This document shows, in pieces, positions 7,898 to 15,776 of a stretch of 64,000 nt of DNA (position 1 is its first letter; the number at the start of each line of letters is the position of its first letter). The notes below the pieces were generated by a model. That model saw nothing but the letters and a program-made list of their open reading frames with translations, was not told the origin of the DNA and made no database searches. This stretch comes from UBA6522 sp965262365 (GTDB lineage: Bacteria; Pseudomonadota; Gammaproteobacteria; Steroidobacterales; Rariloculaceae): positions 5,766,001 through 5,830,000 of the forward strand of contig OZ253541.1 in assembly GCA_965262365.1 (NCBI GenBank), read 5' to 3'. Both the position numbers and the translations under genes were made by a program.

Positions 7898-9442
7898 ATG
7901 TCGGGAACTGCACACACGGTCTTTGTGCCCCGTGATACCACGGCGCGCTCCATGGGTGCCGACGATGTGGCCGGGGCGATCGCGGCGGAGGCGGCCCGGC
8001 GGGGAGAATTCGTCACCGTGGTGCGCAACGGTTCCCGTGGCCTGTACTGGCTGGAACCCATGATCGAGGTCGATACCGGCGGCGTGCGCCACGCTTACGG
8101 GCCGGTACAGTCCGCCGATGTTTCGGCACTCTTCGACGCCGGGTTCCTCGCCGCGGGCGGGCATGCCCTCGGATTGGGTCCCACCGAGGAGATACCCTAC
8201 CTGGCAGAGCAGTCCAGGCTCACATTCGCCCGAGTCGGAATCACCGACCCGCTGTCGCTGGACGATTACCGCGCTCACGGCGGCTACGAGGGGCTTGCGA
8301 AGGCGGCAAGCCTGTCGCGGGACGAGATTGTGGAGATCGTCGCTGAATCCGGCCTGCGAGGACGCGGCGGCGCGGCGTTTCCCACCGGCATCAAGTGGCG
8401 CACCGTGCTGAACGCGCAAGGCACACAGAAATACGTCACCTGCAACGCGGACGAGGGCGATTCCGGCACCTACGCCGACCGGATGATCATGGAGAGCGAT
8501 CCGTTCGTGCTGATCGAGGGCATGACCATCGCCGGACTGGCCGTGGGCGCTACCATGGGCTACGTCTACCTGCGCGCCGAATACCCGCTGGCGATCCGTA
8601 TCATGAACGAGGCCATCGGGATCGCCGAGGCGGCGGGCCTGCTGGGCGAAAGCGTCATGGACAGCGACCAGGCCTTTCACCTGGAGGTTCGCGAAGCTGC
8701 CGGCGCCTACATCTGCGGTGAGGAGACCTCCATGCTGGAGAGTCTCGAAGGCAAGCGCGGCATTATCAGATACCGGCCGCCGCTGCCGGCGATCAAGGGC
8801 CTGTTCGGGGCGCCGACCATCGTCAACAATGTCATTTCGCTGGCGTCCGTGCCGATCATCCTGGCCGAGGGCGCCGAGTTCTACCGGGACTACGGTATTG
8901 GGCGTTCGAGAGGAACGCTGACCGTGCAACTGGCCGGCAACGTCAAGCGCGGCGGGCTGGTTGAGATCGGATTCGGCCGCACGTTGCGTGAACTGCTGGA
9001 GGATTTCGGCGGCGGCACGGCCACCGGACGGCCGATCCGGGCGGTGCAGGCGGGCGGGCCGCTGGGTGCCTACATCCACCCTTCGCAGTTCGATGCACCC
9101 CTGGACTACGAAGCATTCGCCGAGTTCGGCGGCATGATCGGCCACGGCGGTCTGGTGGTCTTCGACGATACCGTGGACATGGGCGAACAGGCCCGATTCG
9201 CCATGGAGTTCTGCGCCATCGAGTCCTGCGGAAAATGTACGCCCTGCCGGATCGGGGCGGTGCGGGGCGTGGAAGTCATCGACCGGATCCTGGGCGGTGT
9301 CGATGAGTCCAACAACCTGCTATTGTTACGGGACCTCTGCGATACGATGGTCGCCGGTTCGCTGTGCGCGTTGGGTGGGATGGCCCCGTTTCCCGTGCTG
9401 AGCGTTCTGGATCACTTTCCCGAGGATTTGCGGGCGCGCTGA
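7898..9442 (+). CDS. fdsB: NAD-dependent formate dehydrogenase beta subunit (NuoF-like diaphorase)
   Basis: A 514-residue flavoprotein. An N-terminal thioredoxin-like part (~1-110) is followed by the FMN/NADH-binding core with LRGRGGAAFPTGIKWR (~154-169) and GAYICGEETSMLESLEGKRG, then the [4Fe-4S] site ESCGKCTPCRIGAVRG (Glu442, Cys444, Cys447, Cys450) with a later cysteine in LCDTMVAGSLCALGG. It reduces NAD+ with electrons from formate oxidation. The protein is complete and undamaged, which contrasts with the deleted fdsA immediately downstream. Confidence 0.93.
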   Translation: MSGTAHTVFVPRDTTARSMGADDVAGAIAAEAARRGEFVTVVRNGSRGLYWLEPMIEVDTGGVRHAYGPVQSADVSALFDAGFLAAGGHALGLGPTEEIPYLAEQSRLTFARVGITDPLSLDDYRAHGGYEGLAKAASLSRDEIVEIVAESGLRGRGGAAFPTGIKWRTVLNAQGTQKYVTCNADEGDSGTYADRMIMESDPFVLIEGMTIAGLAVGATMGYVYLRAEYPLAIRIMNEAIGIAEAAGLLGESVMDSDQAFHLEVREAAGAYICGEETSMLESLEGKRGIIRYRPPLPAIKGLFGAPTIVNNVISLASVPIILAEGAEFYRDYGIGRSRGTLTVQLAGNVKRGGLVEIGFGRTLRELLEDFGGGTATGRPIRAVQAGGPLGAYIHPSQFDAPLDYEAFAEFGGMIGHGGLVVFDDTVDMGEQARFAMEFCAIESCGKCTPCRIGAVRGVEVIDRILGGVDESNNLLLLRDLCDTMVAGSLCALGGMAPFPVLSVLDHFPEDLRAR

Positions 9443-9486
9443 TGCCAGCAGCCCGTGGCAAAAGGGTGAATTGATGGAGATGAGTC

Positions 9487-9705
9487 ATGAGTCAAGTCTA
9501 CGAGGCCTACAGGCGCCCTGAAGACTTGGGCGCGCCGCCCAGCGAGTCCGCGGCGATGGTGCGACTCACCATCGACGGCAAGACGGTGACGGTACCCGAG
9601 GGCACCAAGGTCACCCAGCTCTCCGATTGGCAGCAGGAATTTGAGGAGTTCACAGAGACGCAGCTGGAATTCCTTCGCAAGGCGAGGACCCCTGTGTCCG
9701 CCTGA
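9487..9705 (+). pseudogene. fdsA: Formate dehydrogenase alpha subunit (fdsA) reduced to its two ends by an internal deletion
   Basis: The gene sits exactly where fdsA belongs, between fdsB and fdsD. It encodes only 72 residues instead of the ~900-960 usual for FdsA. Residues 1-40 (ending MVRLTIDGKTVTVPEGT) match the beginning of the N-terminal [2Fe-2S] domain of FdsA. Residues ~41-72 (KVTQLSDWQQEFEEFTETQ...) look like an FdsA C-terminal tail. The join at about 9604-9609 keeps the reading frame. All Fe-S cysteines, the bis-MGD domain and the Mo ligand are gone, so it cannot oxidise formate. Either a genomic deletion of ~2.6-2.7 kb or a collapsed assembly could produce this. The assignment of the tail is from memory of the family. 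Confidence 0.72.
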
Positions 9706-9746
9706 ACCGCCCTCGGTCCAGATGCAAGTTGCGGGCGACGACGCCG

Positions 9747-9965
9747 ATGAATCCGACCAAGCTGGTGCGCATGGCCAACGATATCGCGGCCAATTTCGAC
9801 TGCGGCCTCGACCGGGCCAAGGCGGCGGCCGGCGTGGCGGACCATATCGGCCGATTCTGGAGTCCCTACATGCTCGATGCGATGGCTGAACATATGCGGA
9901 CGGGCGAAACCGGGCTGTCCGACCTGGCCCTGACGGAACTGATCGAAGAGCGGCAAGGCCAATGA
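9747..9965 (+). CDS. fdsD: Formate dehydrogenase delta subunit
   Basis: A 72-residue protein from ATG 9747 (MNPTKLVRMANDIAANF), with a TTG alternative at 9729. The MANQIAxFF-type N-terminus, the VADHIGRFWSPYM block and the C-terminal LTELIEERQ are hallmarks of FdsD, a small subunit associated with assembly or stability of the NAD-dependent formate dehydrogenase. It overlaps the following hydroxyacid dehydrogenase start by 4 bp (ATGA). Confidence 0.88.
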   Translation: MNPTKLVRMANDIAANFDCGLDRAKAAAGVADHIGRFWSPYMLDAMAEHMRTGETGLSDLALTELIEERQGQ

Positions 9966-11113
9966 CGCGCGCGCTCAAGCGCTGTTACAACATCGCGAAA
10001 TTGCGGGAGCGGGCGTCGAAGCGTCTGCCGGCGCCGATGTTCCACTACATCGATGGCGCGGCGGGCGACGAATGGACCATGCGGCAGAACACGTCCGCCT
10101 TCGATCGCTACGAACTGGTGCCGCGCTTCCTGGTGGATGTCAGCGAAATCGACCTTTCCACGACGGTTTTCGGACAGACCATCAGCATGCCCCTGTTCTG
10201 CGCACCGACGGCCATGTCCCGGCTGTTTCATCACGAGGGCGAACGCGCCGTGGCGAAGGCGGCCAACCGCGCCGAGACGATGTACTCGCTGTCGTCCATC
10301 TCGACGGTCAGCATCGAGGAAGCGGCCGAGGCGACCGATGGACCGAAGCTGTTCCAGGTTTATGTCTTCAAGGATCGCGGGCTCAACCGCGAGTTTATCG
10401 CGCGATGCAAGGCGTCGGGATACCACGCCCTCGCGCTGACTGTCGACGTCCCCGTGGCCGGAAACCGCGAGCGAGACCTGGTGACCGGGATGACGATTCC
10501 GCCCAGGTTGACCCCGGCGAGCCTGTTCAGTTTTGCGATGCATCCGCGCTGGGTCTGGAACTACTACACCAGCCCGCCCATTGAATTGGCCAGCGTCAAG
10601 GACCGCATCAAGGGCGATGTCACGACCCTGGTCAGCTTCTTCAACGACGAGTTGGACCGAACGGTAAGCTGGGACGACGCGGCGTGGATGATCGAGGAAT
10701 GGGGCGGGCCCTTTGCGATCAAGGGCATCCTTTCGGTTGAGGATGCGCTCCGGGCCGCTGACGTGGGTGCCAGCGCCGTCATCATTTCCAACCATGGCGG
10801 CCGTCAGCTCGATACGGCCCCGGCCCCCATCGAGGTCTTGCCGGAGATCGTGGCAGCCGTGGGCGACCGCATGGAGGTGATTCTCGAAGGCGGTGTGCGC
10901 CGCGGTGTCCATGTGCTCAAGGCGCTGGCGCTGGGGGCTACGGCGTGCTCTGTCGGGCGGCCGTACCTGTTCGGCCTGGGCGCCGGGGGCGAAGCCGGCG
11001 TCGACCGGGCGCTGGAGATTCTTCGCACCGACATCGAGCGCGATATGCGCCTGGTCGGGTGCCGCAATGTGGGCGAGGTCACGCCGAACCGGCTTCGGCG
11101 TGTCGAGCGTTGA
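9962..11113 (+). CDS. FMN-dependent alpha-hydroxyacid dehydrogenase (lactate/glycolate oxidase family)
   Basis: A 383-residue TIM-barrel flavoenzyme of the LldD / glycolate oxidase / mandelate dehydrogenase family. It carries an N-terminal FHYIDGAAGDEWTMRQN, the FMN-binding PTAMSRLFHHEGERAVAKAA, and the active-site SNHGGRQLDTAPAP with its catalytic His followed by ILEGGVRRGVHVLKALALGA. It oxidises an L-2-hydroxyacid to the 2-oxoacid; whether lactate, glycolate or another substrate cannot be read from sequence. The gene is coupled to fdsD (4 bp overlap) and to fdhD (TTGA overlap), an unusual place inside a formate dehydrogenase operon. Confidence 0.88.
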   Translation: MTRALKRCYNIAKLRERASKRLPAPMFHYIDGAAGDEWTMRQNTSAFDRYELVPRFLVDVSEIDLSTTVFGQTISMPLFCAPTAMSRLFHHEGERAVAKAANRAETMYSLSSISTVSIEEAAEATDGPKLFQVYVFKDRGLNREFIARCKASGYHALALTVDVPVAGNRERDLVTGMTIPPRLTPASLFSFAMHPRWVWNYYTSPPIELASVKDRIKGDVTTLVSFFNDELDRTVSWDDAAWMIEEWGGPFAIKGILSVEDALRAADVGASAVIISNHGGRQLDTAPAPIEVLPEIVAAVGDRMEVILEGGVRRGVHVLKALALGATACSVGRPYLFGLGAGGEAGVDRALEILRTDIERDMRLVGCRNVGEVTPNRLRRVER

Positions 11114-11970
11114 ACGTTGGAGACATCGAAGCGCTGAAAAGCGTCAAGCGATTGCAGATTCAGCGATTCGGCGCGGATGGGGGGGCTTGTGACGATGTGG
11201 TCGCGACCGAAGAGCCCCTGGAGATCCGCCTGGCCTACAGGCGCCCGGACGGGCGGCGCACGCAGCAGAGCATTTCCATCACCATGCGTACGCCCGGCAA
11301 CGACGGCGAACTGGCTGCCGGGTTCCTCTTGACCGAGGGCATCATCGCCAGCGCGGCCCAGGTCGACGCCATCGCACCCTGCGGTCCACCCGCGGCGAAC
11401 GGGCTGATCAATGTCGTTCGCGTGGATCTGGCCGTCGGCACGGAAGTCGATCTCGAGCGCCTGAAGCGCAACTTCTATACCTCTTCCAGTTGCGGCGTCT
11501 GCGGCAAGGCTTCGCTGGAAGCGGTTGCGGTTCAGGGCCGCTACGATCTCCACGGGACTGCGCTGCAGGTCAGTGCCGAAACGCTGGGCGCGCTGCCGGA
11601 GCGGTTGCGCGCACTGCAAAGCGTCTTCGAACGTACCGGTGGTCTGCACGCATCGGGGTTGTTCGACACACACGGGCACATCGACGCGATCCGGGAGGAC
11701 GTGGGCCGGCACAACGCGCTGGACAAGCTCATTGGACAGGCGCTGCTCAAGGGCGAGCTACCTCTGGGTGAGCGCGGTGTCGTGGTCAGCGGCCGGGCGA
11801 GCTTCGAACTCATGCAGAAAGCCATGATGGCCGGGATTCCGATGATGGCCGCCGTCGGTGCGCCTTCGTCGTTGGCGGTGGAGTTCGCCGAGGAATTCGG
11901 CATGACACTGGTCGGGTTTCTCAAGGTGGACCGGTTCAACGTCTATTCTCGTCCGGACCGGATCCAGTAA
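11110..11970 (+). CDS. fdhD: Formate dehydrogenase accessory sulfurtransferase FdhD
   Basis: A 286-residue protein from TTG 11110, overlapping the preceding stop as TTGA. It contains the essential cysteine motif SSSCGVCGKAS and the family blocks TPGNDGELAAGFLLTEGII, REDVGRHNALDKLIG and SGRASFELMQKA. FdhD transfers sulfur to the bis-MGD cofactor so that formate dehydrogenase becomes active. It appears intact although the local fdsA is gutted, so it may serve another FDH elsewhere, or the fdsA deletion may be recent or artefactual. Confidence 0.93.
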   Translation: MNVGDIEALKSVKRLQIQRFGADGGACDDVVATEEPLEIRLAYRRPDGRRTQQSISITMRTPGNDGELAAGFLLTEGIIASAAQVDAIAPCGPPAANGLINVVRVDLAVGTEVDLERLKRNFYTSSSCGVCGKASLEAVAVQGRYDLHGTALQVSAETLGALPERLRALQSVFERTGGLHASGLFDTHGHIDAIREDVGRHNALDKLIGQALLKGELPLGERGVVVSGRASFELMQKAMMAGIPMMAAVGAPSSLAVEFAEEFGMTLVGFLKVDRFNVYSRPDRIQ

Positions 11971-12103
11971 TCCTTTAGCCTGGATGCCTCACTGTCCCTG
12001 CTCGGTTCCGGATTTCGTCGGCAACACGGTCGGTCGCCGTGGCAAATGGTTGGTTATGGGGATATTTGTTGACTCCGTGCTGTCCAAGGAGTAGAAGCCC
12101 AGC

Positions 12104-13417
12104 ATGGTCAACAAGCTGTCAAAATTCGGCGAACGCTTCTCCCGGGTGACCGGGGCGGCACAGTTGATGGGCGATCTGGGACGCGCGATCGCCGAGGACC
12201 CGACGGCGCTTCTGCTGGGTGGCGGCAATCCCGGGACGATTCCGGAAATGCTCGCGCTGTTCCAGCGGCGTTTGCATGAAATCGCCGACAATCCCGACGA
12301 GATTCAGCGCATGCTGGGCAACTACGCCCATCCCAGGGGCGAACTTGGCTTTCGCAAGTCCCTGGCCAAGCTGCTTGCGCGAAAGTACGGTTGGCCGCTG
12401 ACAGCCGCCAACATTGCGCTCACGTCCGGAAGCCAGACCGGCTTTTTCCAATTGTTCAACATGTTGGCCGGCGAGTTTGCCGACGGCAGCCGCAGGCGAA
12501 TTCTGTTGCCGATGACACCGGAGTACGCCGGCTACAACGACATAGGCCTGATCGACGACCTTTACGTGGCCCACCGTCCGGAGATCGAGGAACGCCCCGG
12601 GGGGTTCTTCAAGTACCGAGTGAATTTCGATGCGCTTCGGATCGACGACGACATCGCCGCCGTCTGCGTTTCCCGCCCGACCAATCCCACCGGCAACGTC
12701 ATTACCGACAGTGAACTGCATCAACTCGACGCCATGGCGAAGGCGGCGGGCGTGCCTTTTGTCATCGACAACGCGTACGGATTGCCTTTTCCCCGAATCA
12801 TTTACACGGCCGCGAACCCGATATGGAACGAGAACGTCATTCTCTGCATGAGCCTCTCGAAGCTGGGGTTGCCGGCGATACGCACGGGAATCGTCATCGC
12901 CAGGGCGGAACTCATTGAGGCATTGGGCAACATGACGGCGGTTCAGAGCCTGACGATACCGAGCACCGGCGCCGTATTTGTTCAACCGTGGGTAGACAGC
13001 GGCGAGATCGAAGACATCAGCCGCCACATTATCCAGTCGTTCTATCAGCGCAAGATGCAGTTCGCCTGCGATGTAGTCCAGCGAGAATTCGAGGGTGTGC
13101 CCTACAAGATCCATTCGCCGGAGGGCGCTTTCTTCCTGTGGCTTTGGTTCCCGGGGCTGCCCATTACAAGTGAAGAGTTGTACCGTCGGCTGAAGGCCAG
13201 GAACGTCCTGGTCATGTCGGGGCACCGGTTCTTCCCTGGATTGGAGGAGCCGTGGCGTCATGCCGACGAGTGTCTTCGCCTGTCCTACGCCCAGGAGGAT
13301 CGGGTCGTGGAGGAGGGTATGCGCATCATCGCCGATGAAGTGCGAAAGCTCTATTCCAAACGCGCCACAGCGGGCGGCGCTGCCGCCGTCAGTCCGGCTG
13401 GCCGGATCGCAGTTTAA
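12104..13417 (+). CDS. avtA: Valine--pyruvate aminotransferase (AvtA-like)
   Basis: A 437-residue fold-type I PLP enzyme. The N-terminal KLSKFGERFSRVTGAAQLMGDLG and LLGGGNPGTIPEM, the SRPTNPTGNVITD block, the aspartate/tyrosine in FVIDNAYGLPFP and the Schiff-base lysine in LCMSLSKLGLPAIRTG follow the AvtA pattern. It transfers amino groups between valine/alanine and 2-oxoacids. AAGGAG lies about 13 bases before the ATG. It is a single gene, preceded by ~130 bp without coding capacity. Confidence 0.88.
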   Translation: MVNKLSKFGERFSRVTGAAQLMGDLGRAIAEDPTALLLGGGNPGTIPEMLALFQRRLHEIADNPDEIQRMLGNYAHPRGELGFRKSLAKLLARKYGWPLTAANIALTSGSQTGFFQLFNMLAGEFADGSRRRILLPMTPEYAGYNDIGLIDDLYVAHRPEIEERPGGFFKYRVNFDALRIDDDIAAVCVSRPTNPTGNVITDSELHQLDAMAKAAGVPFVIDNAYGLPFPRIIYTAANPIWNENVILCMSLSKLGLPAIRTGIVIARAELIEALGNMTAVQSLTIPSTGAVFVQPWVDSGEIEDISRHIIQSFYQRKMQFACDVVQREFEGVPYKIHSPEGAFFLWLWFPGLPITSEELYRRLKARNVLVMSGHRFFPGLEEPWRHADECLRLSYAQEDRVVEEGMRIIADEVRKLYSKRATAGGAAAVSPAGRIAV

Positions 13418-13581
13418 GCGCTTCAATCAGTTCAGGTACGACGGCAAAAAGATAGGCCGCCAAGCCAATATCGGCTAGCGAGAACAACCTATTCAAATTT
13501 GTGGTCACGCTGTGGTCTTGAATGGCAGGATGCATGACGGCATACTGGTTCGAGTAACTTGGTAGTCGGGACTGCTCCGAA

Positions 13582-13842
13582 ATGGAACTCGCGTTGCGCG
13601 AGGCGAAAGCGCGCCTCTCCGAATTGATCGCTGCGGCCCGTAACGGCGATCGCGTGATCATCACGAAACACGGTCGCCCGGCCGTCGAATTGGTGCGCTG
13701 CGACCGACGCGGCGGGATCGACTTCGACAGATTGGAGGCGTCCCGGCGACATCTGGGGATCGAGGGCGACGGGCAACGATGGCCGGAGGAATTCAACGAC
13801 CCCGACTTCAGCCGCCGTGTATTGGGTCTCGATGACGAGTAG
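13582..13842 (+). CDS. Phd/YefM-type antitoxin (VapB-like)
   Basis: An 86-residue protein starting MELALREAKARLSELIAA and continuing GDRVIITKHGRPAVELV, the DNA-binding N-terminal half of Phd/YefM antitoxins. The C-terminal half is rich in charged residues, as expected for a toxin-wrapping tail. It lies 11 bp before a PIN-domain gene. It should repress its own operon and neutralise the toxin. Confidence 0.87.
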   Translation: MELALREAKARLSELIAAARNGDRVIITKHGRPAVELVRCDRRGGIDFDRLEASRRHLGIEGDGQRWPEEFNDPDFSRRVLGLDDE

Positions 13843-13853
13843 GCGTGCCGGCG

Positions 13854-14267
13854 ATGCGCGTTCTTCTCGACACGTCCTACCTCTACGACTTCATGGAGGC
13901 GCCGGGAAAGCTCTTGGAAGCCGAGCGCCGGTTCCTTGCTGCGAGCAAGACGCGGCTTTTCGTAAGCGCGGTCTCGATCTGGGAGATGCGACTGAAGCAC
14001 AACGCCCGACACGCGTCGGGGCAACGCAAGAGCCGGTTCGATCCGCTTGAAGTTCTCACAATACTGGAAGACCAGGACGTGACATTTCTGCCAATGACAC
14101 CGGGCCATGCTGCGCGGGCGCTGGAAACTCCGCTCGACCACACGGACCCCTTCGATGAGTTGTTGCTCGTCCAGGCTCAGGAAGAAGGACTCAAGCTCCT
14201 CACTGCCGACCGGCGCCTTGCGGGTCATCCGCTTGCGGTCACGCCGAGCGAACTCGCGGCACAATAA
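13854..14267 (+). CDS. PIN-domain toxin ribonuclease (VapC-like)
   Basis: A ~137-residue PIN protein starting MRVLLDTSYLYDF; a GTG at 13845 is an alternative start. Acidic active-site residues are visible in LLDTSY, SIWEMRLK and DHTDPFDELLL, with the C-terminal LLTADRRL. VapC toxins cleave RNA, usually initiator tRNA or rRNA, when freed from the antitoxin. It is paired with the upstream Phd-like gene. All four acidic positions are retained, so it looks functional. Confidence 0.87.
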   Translation: MRVLLDTSYLYDFMEAPGKLLEAERRFLAASKTRLFVSAVSIWEMRLKHNARHASGQRKSRFDPLEVLTILEDQDVTFLPMTPGHAARALETPLDHTDPFDELLLVQAQEEGLKLLTADRRLAGHPLAVTPSELAAQ

Positions 14268-14272
14268 CTACG

Positions 14273-14304
14273 CCAGTCCGCCAGTCCGCCAGTCCGCCAG
14301 TCCG
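14273..14304 (+). repeat. Four perfect tandem copies of an 8-bp unit
   Basis: The unit CCAGTCCG occurs four times head to tail directly after the vapC stop and just before an M23 peptidase remnant. It is a microsatellite-like tract with no spacers, so it is not a CRISPR. It may mark the end of a deletion or slippage event beside the remnant. Confidence 0.9.
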
Positions 14305-14315
14305 CTGCAGGGAAC

Positions 14316-14579
14316 GTGATCGTGATCGAACTCGATAACGGCTTGTTCGTAGTGCTCGCACACCTGTAGCTCGGTTCGTTGCGGGTCAGGAACGGTGACG
14401 CTGTCCGAAAGGGCGACGCATTGGCCCGGGTCGGAAACTCCGACAACACGACAATGCCGCACCTTCATCTACAGGTTCAAACTCACGTCGACTTGTGGGA
14501 CCCCGATAACCGATCCGTCCCCTTCGCGTTCGACACCAGCGGACGCGTGCCGGTTCGTAATGACCGTATCGTCCTGTAG
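14316..14579 (+). pseudogene. M23 (LytM) metallopeptidase remnant with an in-frame stop
   Basis: One frame reads IVIELDNGLFVVLAHL, then a TAG stop (14367-14369), then LGSLRVRNGDAVRKGDALAR and VGNSDNTTMPHLHLQVQTH. This is the C-terminal core of an M23 peptidase: the AHL histidine, the xGDxVxxGDxLxxVGNSGxTTxPHLHxQ signature and the zinc-binding HLH are all recognisable. The N-terminal part of the domain is missing and no start codon is available before the stop. I read it as a dead fragment of a cell-wall endopeptidase gene. Confidence 0.82.
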
Positions 14580-14622
14580 TACGGAAGAGCCATTCAGAGC
14601 GAAAGGGGATCAGCCAGCCAAG

Positions 14623-15363
14623 CTACTGCGGTTCCGGACTAATGTCGATCCTTGTCGACGGCTGCGCGTCAGATCCTTCGTGAAAACCCACGACCAGATA
14701 GGACCCGGCGGGTAGCAGGAGCGGCAGGGATTCGCCGGGCCACAACATCACGCGGTCGATCGGAACCGCGTCAATCGGCTCATCGAGAAACCTGGCTTCG
14801 ACGATGGTGCGGCCGCTTTGGCTGACGATGCCATCGGGAATTGCGACTTTGGTGACCGGACCCTCGGCGCGCCACCCGGGTCTGCCGTCGACAAATCTCA
14901 GGTCCGGGTGCGCAACCATCAGATCATGCTGCCCCTCCGCATGCCGTGGGCTTGCATTTGTCAATTGGATTTCATCGGGACCGGATCGACAATCCGTCTG
15001 GTCGATCGTAAGCGGGTCGATTCCGGTGTATCGCTTCAGCCGAGCGGCCATCCACTCCAACGGATTCCCGTCGGGCCCCCGAATCGGCACTTCCGCTGCA
15101 TGGGAAAAGCCAGCGTGAATGAGTATCCGGTCGGATTCAGGCAGCTCGGCTATCACCTCGGCTGGCAGGGTCTGCATATGAATCCAATCTTCGGGGCTGA
15201 AAGGGTCCGTGGGCTCGTTGGTACCAGCCCGACTGAATATCTCGTTGACGTAATCCGGCCGTGCGAATGTGGCCTGGGGCGTGTCCGACATACTTCCCGG
15301 GTCTTCAGTCGTGCATGCGGTCAGCAAGACAAGACAAATGACGAGTGGGCCCGTGCGCTTCAA
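14623..15363 (-). CDS. Predicted lipoprotein of unknown function
   Basis: A 246-residue protein with a lipoprotein signal (MKRTGPLVICLVLLTAC, lipobox LLTAC). The mature part contains no motif I recognise. Blocks such as HMQTLPAEVIAELPESDRILIHAG and a C-terminal region with repeated hydrophobic beta-like stretches (PLLLPAGSYLVVGFHE) suggest a small beta domain on the periplasmic side of a membrane. The start overlaps the stop of the upstream minus-strand gene by 4 bp, so the two form an operon. Confidence 0.7.
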   Translation of the reverse strand: MKRTGPLVICLVLLTACTTEDPGSMSDTPQATFARPDYVNEIFSRAGTNEPTDPFSPEDWIHMQTLPAEVIAELPESDRILIHAGFSHAAEVPIRGPDGNPLEWMAARLKRYTGIDPLTIDQTDCRSGPDEIQLTNASPRHAEGQHDLMVAHPDLRFVDGRPGWRAEGPVTKVAIPDGIVSQSGRTIVEARFLDEPIDAVPIDRVMLWPGESLPLLLPAGSYLVVGFHEGSDAQPSTRIDISPEPQ

Positions 15364-15629
15364 GGCTGGTTATCCACTGTCAGCGTGGCCGAGGGAGGCA
15401 CTTCCACGATTGGCTCAGTGCACCCCACCGTCAGAGTTTCCGACGACTCGAAAATGCCAAACCGGATGGTTTCGCCGCTTCGACATGCACGCTCAACGCT
15501 GTCGAAAATCTCCCTCATTTCTCCGAGAAGCATCAAGCCGTTAATGCGATCGACCCGCGGGTTTCCGGAAAGCGGGCCACACCTGTCGTCCACATCGAAT
15601 CCGGTGTCGCCGAGTGTTGGCATGTTCAT
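15360..15629 (-). CDS. Small hypothetical protein paired with the lipoprotein
   Basis: An 89-residue protein (MNMPTLGDTGFDVDDRCG... to ...SATLTVDNQP) with three cysteines and no signal peptide. It overlaps the downstream lipoprotein gene by 4 bp (ATGA), which supports its being real. It has no recognisable domain and might be an N-terminally truncated secreted protein. Function unknown. Confidence 0.5.
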   Translation of the reverse strand: MNMPTLGDTGFDVDDRCGPLSGNPRVDRINGLMLLGEMREIFDSVERACRSGETIRFGIFESSETLTVGCTEPIVEVPPSATLTVDNQP

Positions 15630-15776
15630 GACAGTTCATGCGGGAAGTCTTTTCTGGTTGGGCGGCTTGAATGACAATCAGCTTCGTAGACTTTAGCCTT
15701 GCGATCAAGCCCCGCAGAGCTTATTGCAGAACGGGTACGAAATATGGTTGCCGCCTCGCCGGACACCGGAGCAGAA

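Noticed and set aside
7265..9145. 626-codon minus-strand frame opposite fdsG/fdsB
   Set aside because: Antisense shadow; the plus strand encodes intact FdsG and FdsB with all cofactor motifs.
9487..9705. Possible selenocysteine-type or split fdsA
   Set aside because: No in-frame TGA and no second piece downstream; the frame simply lacks the core and is followed at once by fdsD.
14273..14304. Short repeat array resembling a CRISPR start
   Set aside because: The 8-bp units are contiguous with no spacers and no cas genes are present.
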